The notes beneath the pieces are model-generated. The model worked only from the letters and a program-made list of their open reading frames with translations, searched no databases and was not told the DNA's origin. A stretch of DNA of 64,000 nt, taken from assembly GCA_040752855.1 (NCBI GenBank), contig JBFMHP010000009.1:62001-126000 (forward strand), read 5' to 3'. Made by a program: the position numbers and the translations under genes. Shown here one piece after another: positions 1-9,386 of this stretch (positions are counted from its first letter, which is position 1; each line of letters opens with the position of its first letter). The stretch is from JBFMHP01 sp040752855. GTDB lineage: Bacteria > Pseudomonadota > Gammaproteobacteria > RBG-16-57-12.

Positions 1-324
1 CTTCTTGTGTTGCTGCTCGACGTTATGCACCAGGTGCATGATCTCCGTCTCGTGTTGCGCGACGAAGGGGCCGCCCAGGGTGAGAAATCCCGCCGGCACC
101 CGATCGCGTATCCGATGACATGCGGGACACAGCTCTTCATGAGCGCCGGCCTGGGCCGCCTCCCAGGTCCAGCGGCCTTTGTGATATACGGCCCGGCAGT
201 CGGGACAAACCGTCGGCTCAGGCAGCTTGCGCTTGGATTTATAGGGATCATGCTCCATCTCACGAATCAATTTGTCGCGCCGGCCTTGGTGCTGATATTC
301 CGTCGATTTACGGGGACCTGTCAT
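1..324 (-). CDS. BCAM0308-family zinc-ribbon-like protein (3' part missing)
   Basis: This gene starts at an ATG at 324, preceded by a strong AGGAGG, and runs off the left edge of the window after 108 codons without a stop. The visible protein begins MTGPRKSTEYQHQGRRDKLI. It contains a CPDC knuckle near residue 41 followed by the AVYHKGRWTW block, then a CPAC knuckle near residue 68. Two CxxC pairs suggest a zinc ribbon. The arrangement matches the small proteins annotated as the BCAM0308 family, whose biochemical role is not established; they often lie near stress-response genes. Here a BON-domain protein follows on the same strand side, with an accessory FtsH nearby. Family assignment is from motif memory, and function is unknown. 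Confidence 0.7.
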   Translation of the reverse strand, partial: MTGPRKSTEYQHQGRRDKLIREMEHDPYKSKRKLPEPTVCPDCRAVYHKGRWTWEAAQAGAHEELCPACHRIRDRVPAGFLTLGGPFVAQHETEIMHLVHNVEQQHKK

Positions 325-408
325 GCTTGCCTCCTAAAGTTGGTGGGAAAACCCTGAATAATGCCATCCTGGTTCTCAGAACACGGGCGTGTTCCTTAGT
401 CGCGGGAG

Positions 409-1143
409 TTATATCCTCGCCTGGATGTTGTCACACACCTCGGTCACACCGGGGACGTACCAGGCGTCGAGCGCCGCCAGTTTCTTTTCCTCCTGGCTGG
501 CGACGAAACCTTCCAATGTCACCACGCGGTCTTTCACTTGTATCGAGAGCTGGCTGGCATGCACTAGCGGATCTTTTTCCAGGATCAGGCGCACCGCATC
601 GCTGATCTCATCGTCATTGTCCAGCTCCTCCGGCACCACGCGCAGATGGTTTTCCGCCAATTCACAACCGGCGATCCACCACAGCAAGGTTTCGGCCAGC
701 CGCAGGTGACTCAGGCTGCCGACCTGACCGCTCAATCGCACCACCCCGCCTTCGGCCGAGATCTCGATCATGCCGGTGGAATCGGCGCGCGGCGGACGTG
801 CCTCCTCCCACATCCCGTTGCGATACAACCGCAAGCCATAGTCGAGAAACGACGGCTCGTTCTGCAAAATGTAGAGCGCTTGATTGCGCAAGGCGCCATC
901 CTCGACCGGCTCGATGCAGGCGATGCGCAGCCGGTCGATCACCGGCACCTCCCCGGCCACGCGCTTGGCCGCGGAGACCGCGCGTTTCTTTGCTACGATG
1001 TCCTCAACCGTCCCCTCCAACACCAATGTATTGTCGCGAAAAAGCAAACTGATGGGATGCCGCAGGGTATCGATGCGCGTATCACGGTTGAGTTCCTGGG
1101 AAACGAGTTCGATCAAATCGCCGGGCATCATTTCCACCCTCAT
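409..1143 (-). CDS. BON-domain protein, probably three BON repeats
   Basis: This 244-aa protein has no signal peptide or membrane segment. At least two clear BON-like units can be seen: a central one around the VVRLSGQVGSLSHLRLAETL stretch and a C-terminal one with DRVVTLEGFVASQEEKKLA. A probable N-terminal unit contains NTLVLEGTVEDIVAKKRA. BON domains bind phospholipid or other ligands, and are found in OsmY-like and stress proteins. I chose the ATG at 1143 (MRVEMMPGD) because GAGGAA lies just upstream. The ATG at 1182 gives 13 more residues but has no ribosome site. The gene lies 84 bases upstream of the BCAM0308-type gene and may be co-transcribed with it. The substrate or partner cannot be told from the sequence. 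Confidence 0.75.
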   Translation of the reverse strand: MRVEMMPGDLIELVSQELNRDTRIDTLRHPISLLFRDNTLVLEGTVEDIVAKKRAVSAAKRVAGEVPVIDRLRIACIEPVEDGALRNQALYILQNEPSFLDYGLRLYRNGMWEEARPPRADSTGMIEISAEGGVVRLSGQVGSLSHLRLAETLLWWIAGCELAENHLRVVPEELDNDDEISDAVRLILEKDPLVHASQLSIQVKDRVVTLEGFVASQEEKKLAALDAWYVPGVTEVCDNIQARI

Positions 1144-1280
1144 TCTTCGTTCCTCTTCTCTTGGTGAGTTCTTCAACTTCATTTTTAAGTATAGATCCTA
1201 TGGAGCGAATTGGATCGAAAGAAGGATCGCAGCTATTTACTTATTAATTCATGAGAAAACTACATTATTGAAATGTCTAC

Positions 1281-1286
1281 TATACT
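1281..1286 (+). promoter_or_regulatory. candidate -10 box (TATACT) upstream of the 1332 gene
   Basis: TATACT differs from the sigma-70 -10 consensus at one base. It sits in the AT-rich spacer between the divergent BON gene and the 1332 gene, about 46 bases before that ATG. No convincing -35 hexamer lies 16-18 bases upstream, so this is a weak call. Confidence 0.25.
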
Positions 1287-1331
1287 TTAAATTATGTAAG
1301 GAGATGATCGGACCTAAAATCTAGAGATCCC

Positions 1332-1898
1332 ATGAGCACGAATCATAATCGCCAACACGACATCACCACGTTTCGCATCATCGAGATCTGGATCAACCGG
1401 GCGCACTCCCTGAAAGAGGCGGCGGAAGTGTTTTGGAAATCCTACGAGCAAATCACGCGCTTCACACCCGCCATGCACTCGCTGGAAATCGAACGCACCT
1501 TGCGCGAGGAAGCCGCCGTGGCGCGATCGGGATTGAACATGACCTATCTCTATCTTGCCACCTTCGCCGTCCAACAACTGGCAACAGGCATCCTGACGGC
1601 GCGCAATCCCAGAAGATACCTGCCACCACAGTTGGAATGTCAGTTCATCCTGCTGATCGAGGAATGCGGGGCCAAGCTCAGCCCCGAACAGAAGCGCCTC
1701 TTGCAGGCCATTGAAAACAGTCGTGCCTGGCAGCGGCTCTATCCCGACATGCCACATCCCCTGCCAAAAAACATCGAGCGCATCTTGAATCGACAATGTT
1801 CAGCGCCCTGCGTGGTCACCGAAAAAGAGCACGAGCAACTCAACCAGCTTTTTGAACAATTGCTGCGCCTTGCTTACCTGCTGAATGAACAAACGTGA
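1332..1898 (+). CDS. hypothetical protein, helical, 188 aa
   Basis: I do not recognise this protein. It is predicted soluble and mostly helical, with no signal peptide, no membrane segment and no obvious catalytic motif. A Cys-containing segment (LNRQCSAPCVV) lies near residue 155. Its stop overlaps the start of the following CapA-like gene by 14 bases, so the two are probably translated from one message. The ATG at 1332 follows a weak AGAG. Codon use looks like that of its neighbours, so I regard it as a real gene, but no function can be given. Confidence 0.6.
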   Translation: MSTNHNRQHDITTFRIIEIWINRAHSLKEAAEVFWKSYEQITRFTPAMHSLEIERTLREEAAVARSGLNMTYLYLATFAVQQLATGILTARNPRRYLPPQLECQFILLIEECGAKLSPEQKRLLQAIENSRAWQRLYPDMPHPLPKNIERILNRQCSAPCVVTEKEHEQLNQLFEQLLRLAYLLNEQT

Positions 1899-3111
1899 AT
1901 TTCTGAGATTTGTGAGCGCCGGCCTCGCATGTGGCTGCACATGGCATACGGCACGGCCTCAAGCCACCCAATCGCCTATGGACCCTCCAACAAGCAACGC
2001 CGATAGCAACCTCATCACGCTGTTTTTGTGCGGCGATGTCATGACCGGCCGCGGCATCGACCAGATCCTGCCCCACCCGTCCAATCCTCGTCTCTATGAG
2101 CCGGTTGTGCGCTCGGCCCTGGAGTATGTGCAGCTCGCCGAGGAGGCCAACGGCCCCATACCGCGGCCGGTGGACTTTCCCTACATCTGGGGTGACGCAC
2201 TGGCCGAGTTCGAGCGCACGCCGCCCGACGCCCGGATCATCAATCTGGAAACCGCGGTGACCACCAGCGAGGATTTCTGGCCCAAGGGCATCAATTACCG
2301 CATGCACCCCAAGAACATCCCCTGCCTGAGCGCCGCGCGGATCGATTGCTGCGTGCTGGCGAACAATCATGTGCTGGACTGGGGTTACGCTGGCTTGACG
2401 GAAACGCTCTCTTCCCTCGCGGCTGCCGGCATCCATACCGCCGGCGCCGGCAAGGACATCGCCGCGGCGCAGGCACCGGCTATCATTGACCTGAAAAACA
2501 AAGGCCGCATCATCGTGGCGGCCTACGGCAGTGAAACCAGCGGCATCCACTGGAACTGGCGCGCCACCCGCTCACGCGCCGGCGTCAATCTGTTGCCGGA
2601 TCTCTCACCGCGCACGGTCGAGAAGATCGCACAGGATCTCAACCCGATGAAACAACGCCGCGATCTGGTCGTCTTCTCGATCCATTGGGGCGGCAATTGG
2701 GGCTATGACATCCCCGAAGCACAGCGGGAATTCGCCCACCGCTTGATCGATGAGGCCGGCGTGGACATCGTGTACGGCCATTCCTCGCATCACATCAAAG
2801 GCATCGAGATCCATCAGGGCAAGCCCATTCTGTACGGCTGCGGCGACTTCCTCAACGACTACGAAGGCATCGGCGGCTATGAAGGGTATCGCGGCGACTT
2901 GGCATTGATGTATTTCATTACAATGAACAACGACACCGGCAGACTGGCGAACCTGGAAATGACACCGATGCAAACCCGGAAATTCCGCGCCCACTATGCC
3001 GCCCGACAGGATGCTCGCTGGATCGCGAACATGCTCAGCCGGGAAGGAAATGACTTGAACACACGCGCGGAGGAAGGCGCAGACTCCCGCTTGCAGTTAA
3101 GATGGATGTAG
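1885..3111 (+). CDS. CapA-family (PGA_cap) metallophosphatase-like protein
   Basis: This 408-aa protein shows the CapA/PGA_cap metallophosphatase pattern. The blocks are GDVMTGRGID near residue 50, NLETAVTTSEDFW near 115, the metal-binding block LANNHVLDWG near 155, IHWGGNWG near 270 and YGHSSHHIKGIEI near 295. Proteins of this family are tied to poly-gamma-glutamate capsule synthesis in Bacillus, but most proteobacterial members have no known substrate. The N-terminus (MNKREFLRFVSAGLACGC) has a short hydrophobic stretch suggesting export, but no clean lipobox. No capB or capC partner is nearby, so a capsule role is not supported. The gene overlaps the preceding gene by 14 bases. Confidence 0.8.
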   Translation: MNKREFLRFVSAGLACGCTWHTARPQATQSPMDPPTSNADSNLITLFLCGDVMTGRGIDQILPHPSNPRLYEPVVRSALEYVQLAEEANGPIPRPVDFPYIWGDALAEFERTPPDARIINLETAVTTSEDFWPKGINYRMHPKNIPCLSAARIDCCVLANNHVLDWGYAGLTETLSSLAAAGIHTAGAGKDIAAAQAPAIIDLKNKGRIIVAAYGSETSGIHWNWRATRSRAGVNLLPDLSPRTVEKIAQDLNPMKQRRDLVVFSIHWGGNWGYDIPEAQREFAHRLIDEAGVDIVYGHSSHHIKGIEIHQGKPILYGCGDFLNDYEGIGGYEGYRGDLALMYFITMNNDTGRLANLEMTPMQTRKFRAHYAARQDARWIANMLSREGNDLNTRAEEGADSRLQLRWM

Positions 3112-3208
3112 CATGACTGCCGGTACGGTACTATTTCTATTTGAGTACGTGTAAAAAAAATGAATCCTCGGTGGCAACGTCCACAACCACATTGCATGAA
3201 ACGCTGAC

Positions 3209-5095
3209 ATGGCCGTAAAAAAAACCAATGAGAGCAGTTACGCTTGGGTCGCGTTCGCGCTGCTGATCGCCGCGCTGCTGTTGTTCTTTTATTCCCAGCG
3301 CGGTGCGATCGGCCTGCAAACCATTGCCTACAGTGAATTCAAGCAGCTCGTCCAGCGCGGAGAGGTGGCGGAGGTCGTGCTCAAAGAGCATGAGATCAGC
3401 GGACGTCTGCATCGGCCGCAGCCCCTCGGGGAAAAAGCGGTGGCCGCCGAGCGCTTCACCACTGAAATTCCCGCCATCGGCGACGACCAGCTTTTGCCGT
3501 TGCTGGATCAACAGGAGGTGAAGGTGAGCGCCGTTCCCGGTCCCGGCCGCAACCTCTGGCTGCCGGTCTTGCTGGCCATGCTCCCCTTGTTGTTGGTCAT
3601 CGGTTTTTTTTATTGGGCCTTTCGCCAGGCTTCGCGCAATATCACCGGCGGACTCGGCGGCCGCTCCGACCTCAGGCAATTTCTCGGCACGCCGGCCAAG
3701 GAAGCCAAGATTCCCAAGGTCAGATTCAGCGACGTGGCCGGACAGGAAAATGCCAAGCGCGAGGTCAGCGAGCTGGTGGATTATCTGCGCACGCCGGATC
3801 AATACACGCGCCTGGGCGCCGAGGTGCCACGCGGCGTGCTGCTGATGGGCGCCCCCGGCACCGGCAAAACCCTGCTTGCCAAGGCCCTAGCGGGCGAAGC
3901 CGGCGTGCCGTTTTTTTCCATCTCGGGGTCGGAATTCATCGAGGTGTTCGTCGGGGTGGGCGCATCGCGCGTGCGTAGCCTGTTCAATGCCGCCAAGGAG
4001 CGCGCCCCGAGCATCGTCTTCATCGATGAACTCGACAGCATCGGCCGCACACGCGGCACCGGCCTGGGCGGCGGTCATGACGAGCGCGAGCAGACGCTCA
4101 ACCAGATCCTGGCCGAGATGGACGGCTTCACCGGCCGCGAGGCCGTGGTCGTGCTCGCGGCCACCAACCGTCCCGACGTGCTCGATCCCGCGTTGCTGCG
4201 CCCCGGACGCTTCGATCGCCATGTCATGCTCGATCTCCCCGACAAGAAGGATCGCGAAGCGATCCTTCAAGTGCACACGCGCAAGGTACCGCTAGGCGAC
4301 GATGTCGATATGGGCAAGATTGCCGCCGGAACGCCGGGCTTCTCCGGGGCCGATATCAAGAACCTCGTCAATGAGGCCGCCATGCTCGCTGCACGCGAGA
4401 AGCAAGACAAGGTCGCGATGCATCACTTCGATGAGGCGCGTGACAAACTGCTGTTGGGAACGGTCAGAACCCTTGCGATGCAGCCGGACGAGCGGCATCG
4501 CCTGGCCGTGCACGAATCCGGCCACACCTTGGCGGCTTTCTTCTTGCCGCACAGCGATCCGCTCTACAAGGTCACCATCATCCCGCGCGGCCATGCCTTA
4601 GGCGGCACCCAACAACTGCCGGAGCACGAACGCCACACCCTGCCAAAAGAATATCTGTGCGATCGCCTCGTGGTCATCCTGGCGGGACGCGCCGCGGAAA
4701 GCGAATTGCTCGGCAGTGTCAGCTCGGGCGCGGATGACGATATCCGCCAGGCGACCGTCTTGGCGCGCGCCATGGTCGCCCGCTGGGGCATGTCGGACGA
4801 GATCGGACCGATGGACCTGCGCGAAAGCGAGGAACACCCGTTCTTGGGCCGTGAAATCGCACAGCCGCGTCGCTTCAGCGAAAGCTCCGCTCAGGCGGTC
4901 GATCAGGCCGTGCGCCGGCTATTACTGGACTCCGAACAACGCGCCCTTGACGTCATTCGCACCCACGCCCAGGCACTCGAGCGATTGATCGCCCTGTTGG
5001 AAGAGCGTGAATCGTTGGAAAAAGCCGATATTGAAGCCTGCTTGAAGACTGACGAGATGCATACCACAACCGGACGCAGTGTCACACAACACTGA
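3209..5095 (+). CDS. ftsH: FtsH-family ATP-dependent zinc metalloprotease (accessory copy)
   Basis: FtsH is a membrane-anchored AAA+ protease that pulls substrates into a zinc proteolytic chamber. This 628-aa protein has two N-terminal membrane segments (about residues 11-30 and 113-133). It carries Walker A GAPGTGKT at 214-221, Walker B FIDELD near 273, the second region of homology (AATNRPDVLDPALLRPGRFD) and the zinc motif HESGH at 435-439. The site normally reads HEAGH; the Ser does not remove a ligand. The peptidase domain is divergent, and the usual neighbours of housekeeping ftsH (rlmE/ftsJ, folP) are absent. I therefore infer a paralogue, perhaps for stress, in keeping with the nearby BON and BCAM0308 genes. 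It lies 97 bases after the CapA-like gene. Confidence 0.93.
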   Translation: MAVKKTNESSYAWVAFALLIAALLLFFYSQRGAIGLQTIAYSEFKQLVQRGEVAEVVLKEHEISGRLHRPQPLGEKAVAAERFTTEIPAIGDDQLLPLLDQQEVKVSAVPGPGRNLWLPVLLAMLPLLLVIGFFYWAFRQASRNITGGLGGRSDLRQFLGTPAKEAKIPKVRFSDVAGQENAKREVSELVDYLRTPDQYTRLGAEVPRGVLLMGAPGTGKTLLAKALAGEAGVPFFSISGSEFIEVFVGVGASRVRSLFNAAKERAPSIVFIDELDSIGRTRGTGLGGGHDEREQTLNQILAEMDGFTGREAVVVLAATNRPDVLDPALLRPGRFDRHVMLDLPDKKDREAILQVHTRKVPLGDDVDMGKIAAGTPGFSGADIKNLVNEAAMLAAREKQDKVAMHHFDEARDKLLLGTVRTLAMQPDERHRLAVHESGHTLAAFFLPHSDPLYKVTIIPRGHALGGTQQLPEHERHTLPKEYLCDRLVVILAGRAAESELLGSVSSGADDDIRQATVLARAMVARWGMSDEIGPMDLRESEEHPFLGREIAQPRRFSESSAQAVDQAVRRLLLDSEQRALDVIRTHAQALERLIALLEERESLEKADIEACLKTDEMHTTTGRSVTQH

Positions 5096-5188
5096 GGGGA
5101 AGTACCCAGCGGCTATTTCGCATCTCGTACAGTGAAGCTGTGTTTATGTAGTTCTTGATGTCTTCAATCCCGCAAGCCGGCGCGCGCC

Positions 5189-5545
5189 TCAAAGCAAATG
5201 CTTGCCGTCAAACACTTCGAATTCCAGCGTGAACGGATCGATCCCTTCAACACAACCGAGATTGACCCGAAAGTGCCCGGGCTTGCGCGCTGTTTCGTGG
5301 AATGGATAGATTCCGCATGACGTGCAGAAATAGTGTTTGGCGGTTTTGATTCCGAATTGATAAAGCCCCAAGGCGCCATCGGCCGCTACGATCTTGAAAC
5401 GTTCCGGAGGTATCGCCTCGGGCGACATCATAGCGCCACGTCGCGCGCAAAACGAACAGTTACAGCGCAGACCCGAGGTGATTTCTTCGCCTTCGTATGC
5501 GAAAGAAACCGCCCCGCAGTGGCATTTGCCCTGGTATTGCTTCAT
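5189..5545 (-). CDS. GFA-family (Gfa/CENP-V fold) zinc protein
   Basis: This 118-aa protein has the GFA fold signature: CHCGAV at residues 8-13, LRCNCSFCARRG near 27-38 and FCTSCGIYPFH near 73-83. The paired cysteines bind zinc. The family is named for a protein once thought to condense formaldehyde with glutathione. Most members, including this one, have no proven reaction. The ATG at 5545 follows AAGGGAG at a good distance. Length is typical for single-domain members. The gene stands alone between ftsH (convergent) and the minus-strand methyltransferase. Confidence 0.88.
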   Translation of the reverse strand: MKQYQGKCHCGAVSFAYEGEEITSGLRCNCSFCARRGAMMSPEAIPPERFKIVAADGALGLYQFGIKTAKHYFCTSCGIYPFHETARKPGHFRVNLGCVEGIDPFTLEFEVFDGKHLL

Positions 5546-5659
5546 TGATACTCCCTTTCTGGAAAAGACTTAATTGATGATTATTGGTGAATGCATAGCG
5601 AGGAAGGGGCCGGCAATCCGCATGCTACCACCGGGAGCCGCTATCATTTTGAACTGATT

Positions 5660-6283
5660 TTACCTCAGAAGCGGCTTGCGCCAGTGAAATATCCGAACCG
5701 GGGGAATATTGAGCAATTCTACTTCGATTTCTGGCTTGCCGAGCAATTGTCGCCCAAGCATGGCGACTTGATCGCGAAACTGGTAGGCGATGAAACGCCC
5801 ACCCGGGGCGAGGCTGGCCCACACGGCCTGGATAATACGTGTGCCGAGGTTGTGCGGCATGGTGGAAAACGGGATTCCGGAGATTACCACATCTGGCTGG
5901 CGTGACGTATAGTGCCGCAGTATCTGCGGCAAATGCTCGGCGCTGCCGTGATGAACGATGAGGCGCGGATCGGCTTCCGCTCGCAACAATGCGACGAATT
6001 CTTCGTTGATTTCAAGCGCGATAAGATTTGCATTCTCCGACATGGCTGCGAGGATGGCGCGCGTGGTGCCGCCCGTGCCCGGTCCGAGTTCGACGACGAG
6101 TCGCGCATGTTGCAGGTCGGCGACCTCGATCAGCCGCCGCTCCAAAAAACGCGAGCTGGGGATAATGGAGCCGACCAGATCGGGATTACGCAGGAATCCC
6201 ATAAAAAAAGCCAATCGCCGGTTTTTGCCGGGATCGTGCAACGCGGTATTATATTTTCTGTCCAAGCCGTACCCTTTCTTCAC
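5660..6283 (-). CDS. class I SAM-dependent methyltransferase, phospholipid N-methyltransferase-like
   Basis: The 207-aa protein has SAM motif I as VVELGPGTGGTTRAIL near residue 63, an acidic ALEINEEF loop, and a motif IV region VISGIPFSTMP near 132. The N-terminal segment GFLRNPDLVGSIIPSSRFLERRL is typical of PmtA-like and rRNA-adenine-methylase-like phospholipid methyltransferases, which methylate phosphatidylethanolamine towards phosphatidylcholine. The start used is a GTG at 6283 with no clear ribosome site. An internal ATG at 6202 (MGFLRNP) is an alternative start. It ends with a basic tail (FHWRKPLLR). The substrate is inferred from family resemblance only. Confidence 0.75.
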   Translation of the reverse strand: MKKGYGLDRKYNTALHDPGKNRRLAFFMGFLRNPDLVGSIIPSSRFLERRLIEVADLQHARLVVELGPGTGGTTRAILAAMSENANLIALEINEEFVALLRAEADPRLIVHHGSAEHLPQILRHYTSRQPDVVISGIPFSTMPHNLGTRIIQAVWASLAPGGRFIAYQFRDQVAMLGRQLLGKPEIEVELLNIPPVRIFHWRKPLLR

Positions 6284-6496
6284 GCGACGCAGGAAAGTCT
6301 GCGGTTCAATATATGGCGTTTCAGCGGTAGATATTTCAATTCAACACGTTGCGCAATGCTGGGACCAGCAACACCCTCATACCCACACTGAATTTGAGCA
6401 TGCCCCCGCGTTATCTGGCCCCGTCGTTTCAAGTTTTCTGGCCGGGCCCCTAAAAGATAGGAAAGATTCTTTTATTTTGCCAGGCCACTGGGCCAT

Positions 6497-8224
6497 TCAT
6501 TCCATGGTTGTGCGCAGCAAAGCCTTGACGTCCGGCAATGATCCCGCATTGAGCACGTCCTCTCTGCGCAGCCAGCCGCGCCGTGCCTGGCTCACACCAT
6601 AGCCGAGGTAATCAAATTGTTGCGCGCTGTGCGCATCGCTGTTGATGCTGATCTTCACACCCGCCTCGCGTGCAAGACGGCAATGGAGGTCCGTAAGATC
6701 AAGACGCTTGGGCTGTGCATTCAACTCGAGATAACAGCGGCGCTGAGCGGCATGTTGGATGATGCGTTCCATATCGACATCGTAGGCCTCGCGCTCTTCC
6801 AGCAATCGGCCGGTTGGATGCGCGAGTATGGAAAAGTATCGATGATCCATGGCGCGCAAGATCCGCTCGGTCTGTTTCTTGCGGGATAGGCGGAAATGGC
6901 TGTGCACCGCGCCGATGACCAGATCCAGTTGCGACAGCACGGAATCCGGGAGATCGAGCTTGCCATTCTCCAGAATATCCACCTCAATGCCTTTTAGTAA
7001 TGTTATGCCGGATAATCGTCCATTGAGACGATCGATCGCCGCCATTTGTTGCAACAAACGCTTCTCATCGAGGCCATGGGCTACCGTGAGATGCCTGGAA
7101 TGATCCGTGATCGCCAGATAGCTCAAACCGCGCAGTTGCGCGGCGCGCGCCATCGACTCGATGGTGTCGTGACCATCCGTCACGCTGGTATGGATGTGCA
7201 AATCACCTTGAAGATCCGCCAACTCGATCAAACTCGGCAGTTTCCCAGCACGGGCGGCCTCGATCTCACCATGATCCTCGCGTAATTCCGGGGCGATGTA
7301 GGGCAATCCCACCGACTCGAAAACCGAAGTCTCGGTTGCACCTGCCACGCGGACCTCGTCTTTGAAGACTCCATATTCGTTAATCTTCAATCCGCGCTGC
7401 TGTCCGAGCCGGCGGATTTGAATATTGTGCGCCTTGCTACCCGTGAAATAATGCAGTGCGGCGCCGAAACTCTCCGTGGGCACGACGCGCACATCGACTT
7501 GCATGCCATTGCGCAGAATGACGGTTGAACGTGTGCTCCCCTGGGCAAGCACTTTCGCGACTTCATCATAGGCGACGAAATGCCGCATTACGTTCGCGCT
7601 CTTGGGCGTTGTCACCAGGATATCAAGATCGCCGACGGTATCCTTCCCGCGCCGATAGCTGCCGGCGATTACTACCTCATCGATGTCAGGCAGTTTTTTG
7701 AGATAGTCCACCAATGCTTCACCGTACTGCCGCGCCACATGGATCATGAAGCGCTTCTCAGCCACCTGTTGCTGTTCGATGGCCTCGAGTATGCGCTGCT
7801 CGGTCTTGATGCCAAAGCCGGGAAGATCCCGCAAAGTCCCGGCCCGGGCGGCGACTTCGAGCTGCCGCAGCGTTTTGATATGGAGTTGCTCAAATAACTG
7901 CTTGACCCGCTTTGGTCCCAACCCCGGGATCTTGAGCAATTCCTCGAGACTGGCCGGCACTTCCTTCTGGAGCTGTTTGAGGAATTTCGCGCCGCCCGTG
8001 GCAAGTATCTCGCGTATCTTGGCCGCCAGATCCTTGCCAATGCCCGGCAATTCCATGAGATCCTCGCCTCGCTCCACCATCCCGGACAGCTCCTGCTTCA
8101 AATCGCGGATCGTCATCGCGGCATTGCGATATGCGCGCACCCGAAACGGATTGGCGCCTTGGATCTCCAGGAGGTCGGCCATCTCCTCGAACATCCGGGC
8201 GACGTCTTCATTGTGTGTCGGCAT
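6497..8224 (-). CDS. polX: DNA polymerase X / 3'-5' exonuclease PolX
   Basis: Bacterial PolX fills short gaps in base-excision repair and carries a PHP-type 3'-5' exonuclease. In this 575-aa protein the order is as follows. There are helix-hairpin-helix segments (MELPGIGKDLAAKI, LLKIPGLGPKRVKQL, RDLPGFGIKTEQRI) in residues 50-150. The nucleotidyltransferase site GSYRRGKDTVGDLDIL is near 188. A C-terminal PHP domain has the metal motifs DLHIHTSVTDG and AITDHSRHL, with a later NSDAHS. Length matches the full family. It lies 23 bases downstream of the flavoprotein gene and is probably co-transcribed with it. Confidence 0.95.
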   Translation of the reverse strand: MPTHNEDVARMFEEMADLLEIQGANPFRVRAYRNAAMTIRDLKQELSGMVERGEDLMELPGIGKDLAAKIREILATGGAKFLKQLQKEVPASLEELLKIPGLGPKRVKQLFEQLHIKTLRQLEVAARAGTLRDLPGFGIKTEQRILEAIEQQQVAEKRFMIHVARQYGEALVDYLKKLPDIDEVVIAGSYRRGKDTVGDLDILVTTPKSANVMRHFVAYDEVAKVLAQGSTRSTVILRNGMQVDVRVVPTESFGAALHYFTGSKAHNIQIRRLGQQRGLKINEYGVFKDEVRVAGATETSVFESVGLPYIAPELREDHGEIEAARAGKLPSLIELADLQGDLHIHTSVTDGHDTIESMARAAQLRGLSYLAITDHSRHLTVAHGLDEKRLLQQMAAIDRLNGRLSGITLLKGIEVDILENGKLDLPDSVLSQLDLVIGAVHSHFRLSRKKQTERILRAMDHRYFSILAHPTGRLLEEREAYDVDMERIIQHAAQRRCYLELNAQPKRLDLTDLHCRLAREAGVKISINSDAHSAQQFDYLGYGVSQARRGWLRREDVLNAGSLPDVKALLRTTME

Positions 8225-8247
8225 GGCGTCTTAATTGAGGTATGGCA

Positions 8248-9366
8248 TCAATAATTAAGCGCGGGCTTTTCGTGATGGAAGAACCACCGGTCAAGCACCA
8301 CATGCCGAGTAAACCAAGCGGTGTGCAGCAATTTCTCCCCAATCATGCGCTTTAGTGACATAGGGACCCAGCTATCTATCCCTTTATGGCTTCGCTGCCC
8401 AAAACGTTTTTGCAAAGCGTATTCATAGGCGCGCAGGGCGTCTACTGAATAGTCGCCTCTGAGCAAGGCAATCAATCGCGCCGCCATCAGACCGGACTCA
8501 ACCGCCGGTCGAATGCCTTCCCCGCTCTGGGTATAAGCCAGTCCTGCCGCATCGCCAATAAGCAATACACCGTCACCGATGATTTCACGTTTTGCGTGTT
8601 GATACAAAAGGTAGGCATGACCACTCATGCGCGCGTGAATATCGCGCGGGATACGCCCTTCGAAGTGCAAATAATCGATGAACTCCGAGACATGTCGCGA
8701 AAGCGCCACATCGCTTTCGCGGCCCAAGCCGATATTGAGGTACTCGCCCTTGCGCACCACCCAGCCGTACCCTGCGAGGTCAGGACAAAAATACAATTCG
8801 GGCACCTCGGCGCAGACGGGGGTATCCGCCAGCTGGGCGGGTGTAAGCTTGATCTCCATCTCCTGCGCCCTGACGGCGAGTTCCTGCTTGCCGACATCAG
8901 CACCCATCAGCCGGGCCACCGGACAGAAGTGGCCGCCTGCGCCGATAAGCAGCGGCGTCTCCCAGGTATCGTTGACCAACCACATACCACCGCGACGCAC
9001 GAACTGCTTGGCGGCGACGCCTGGCTGCAATCGTGCGCCACTGCGCTGCAATAAATAGTGATCAAATTCGCACCGCCGAATGCCGTAACTCACCGTGCAG
9101 TCGTAACGCGTTGTCATCATCTCCTGACCGATGATCCCGGTGCGAAACGCGGTAAACGGCTGAAGCGTGAATGAACGGCGATATTCATCCACCGGCAATT
9201 CCAGATCATCCACCACCGAAGGCGTGATCCAACCCGCGCAGACCTTGTCACGCGGGAACATCTTCTTATCGAGCACCAAGACATCGTATCCCAACCGCGT
9301 CAAATACCACGCGCAGCTTGATCCGGCCGGTCCACCGCCCACGATGATTGCATCATACCGCTCCAT
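8248..9366 (-). CDS. FAD-dependent oxidoreductase, geranylgeranyl reductase family
   Basis: The protein (372 aa) opens with a Rossmann FAD motif, DAIIVGGGPAGSSCAWYLTR, at residues 5-24. It has a second FAD-contacting block, LLIGDAAGLAYTQSGEGI, near 270. This pairing is typical of the geranylgeranyl reductase/FixC-like group, which reduces isoprenoid or lipid double bonds. A well-placed AGGGGGA precedes the ATG. The next gene upstream, 20 bases away, is a cyclopropane-fatty-acid-synthase homologue, so a role in modifying membrane lipid acyl or isoprenoid chains is a reasonable inference. The actual substrate cannot be read from the sequence. Confidence 0.85.
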   Translation of the reverse strand: MERYDAIIVGGGPAGSSCAWYLTRLGYDVLVLDKKMFPRDKVCAGWITPSVVDDLELPVDEYRRSFTLQPFTAFRTGIIGQEMMTTRYDCTVSYGIRRCEFDHYLLQRSGARLQPGVAAKQFVRRGGMWLVNDTWETPLLIGAGGHFCPVARLMGADVGKQELAVRAQEMEIKLTPAQLADTPVCAEVPELYFCPDLAGYGWVVRKGEYLNIGLGRESDVALSRHVSEFIDYLHFEGRIPRDIHARMSGHAYLLYQHAKREIIGDGVLLIGDAAGLAYTQSGEGIRPAVESGLMAARLIALLRGDYSVDALRAYEYALQKRFGQRSHKGIDSWVPMSLKRMIGEKLLHTAWFTRHVVLDRWFFHHEKPALNY

Positions 9367-9386
9367 TCTACGGTCCCCCTCCGTTT

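Noticed and set aside
1304..1324. Possible seven-codon leader peptide (ATG to TAG) before the 1332 gene
   Set aside because: The AAGGAG touches the ATG without spacing, and no attenuator hairpin or repeated codons are present.
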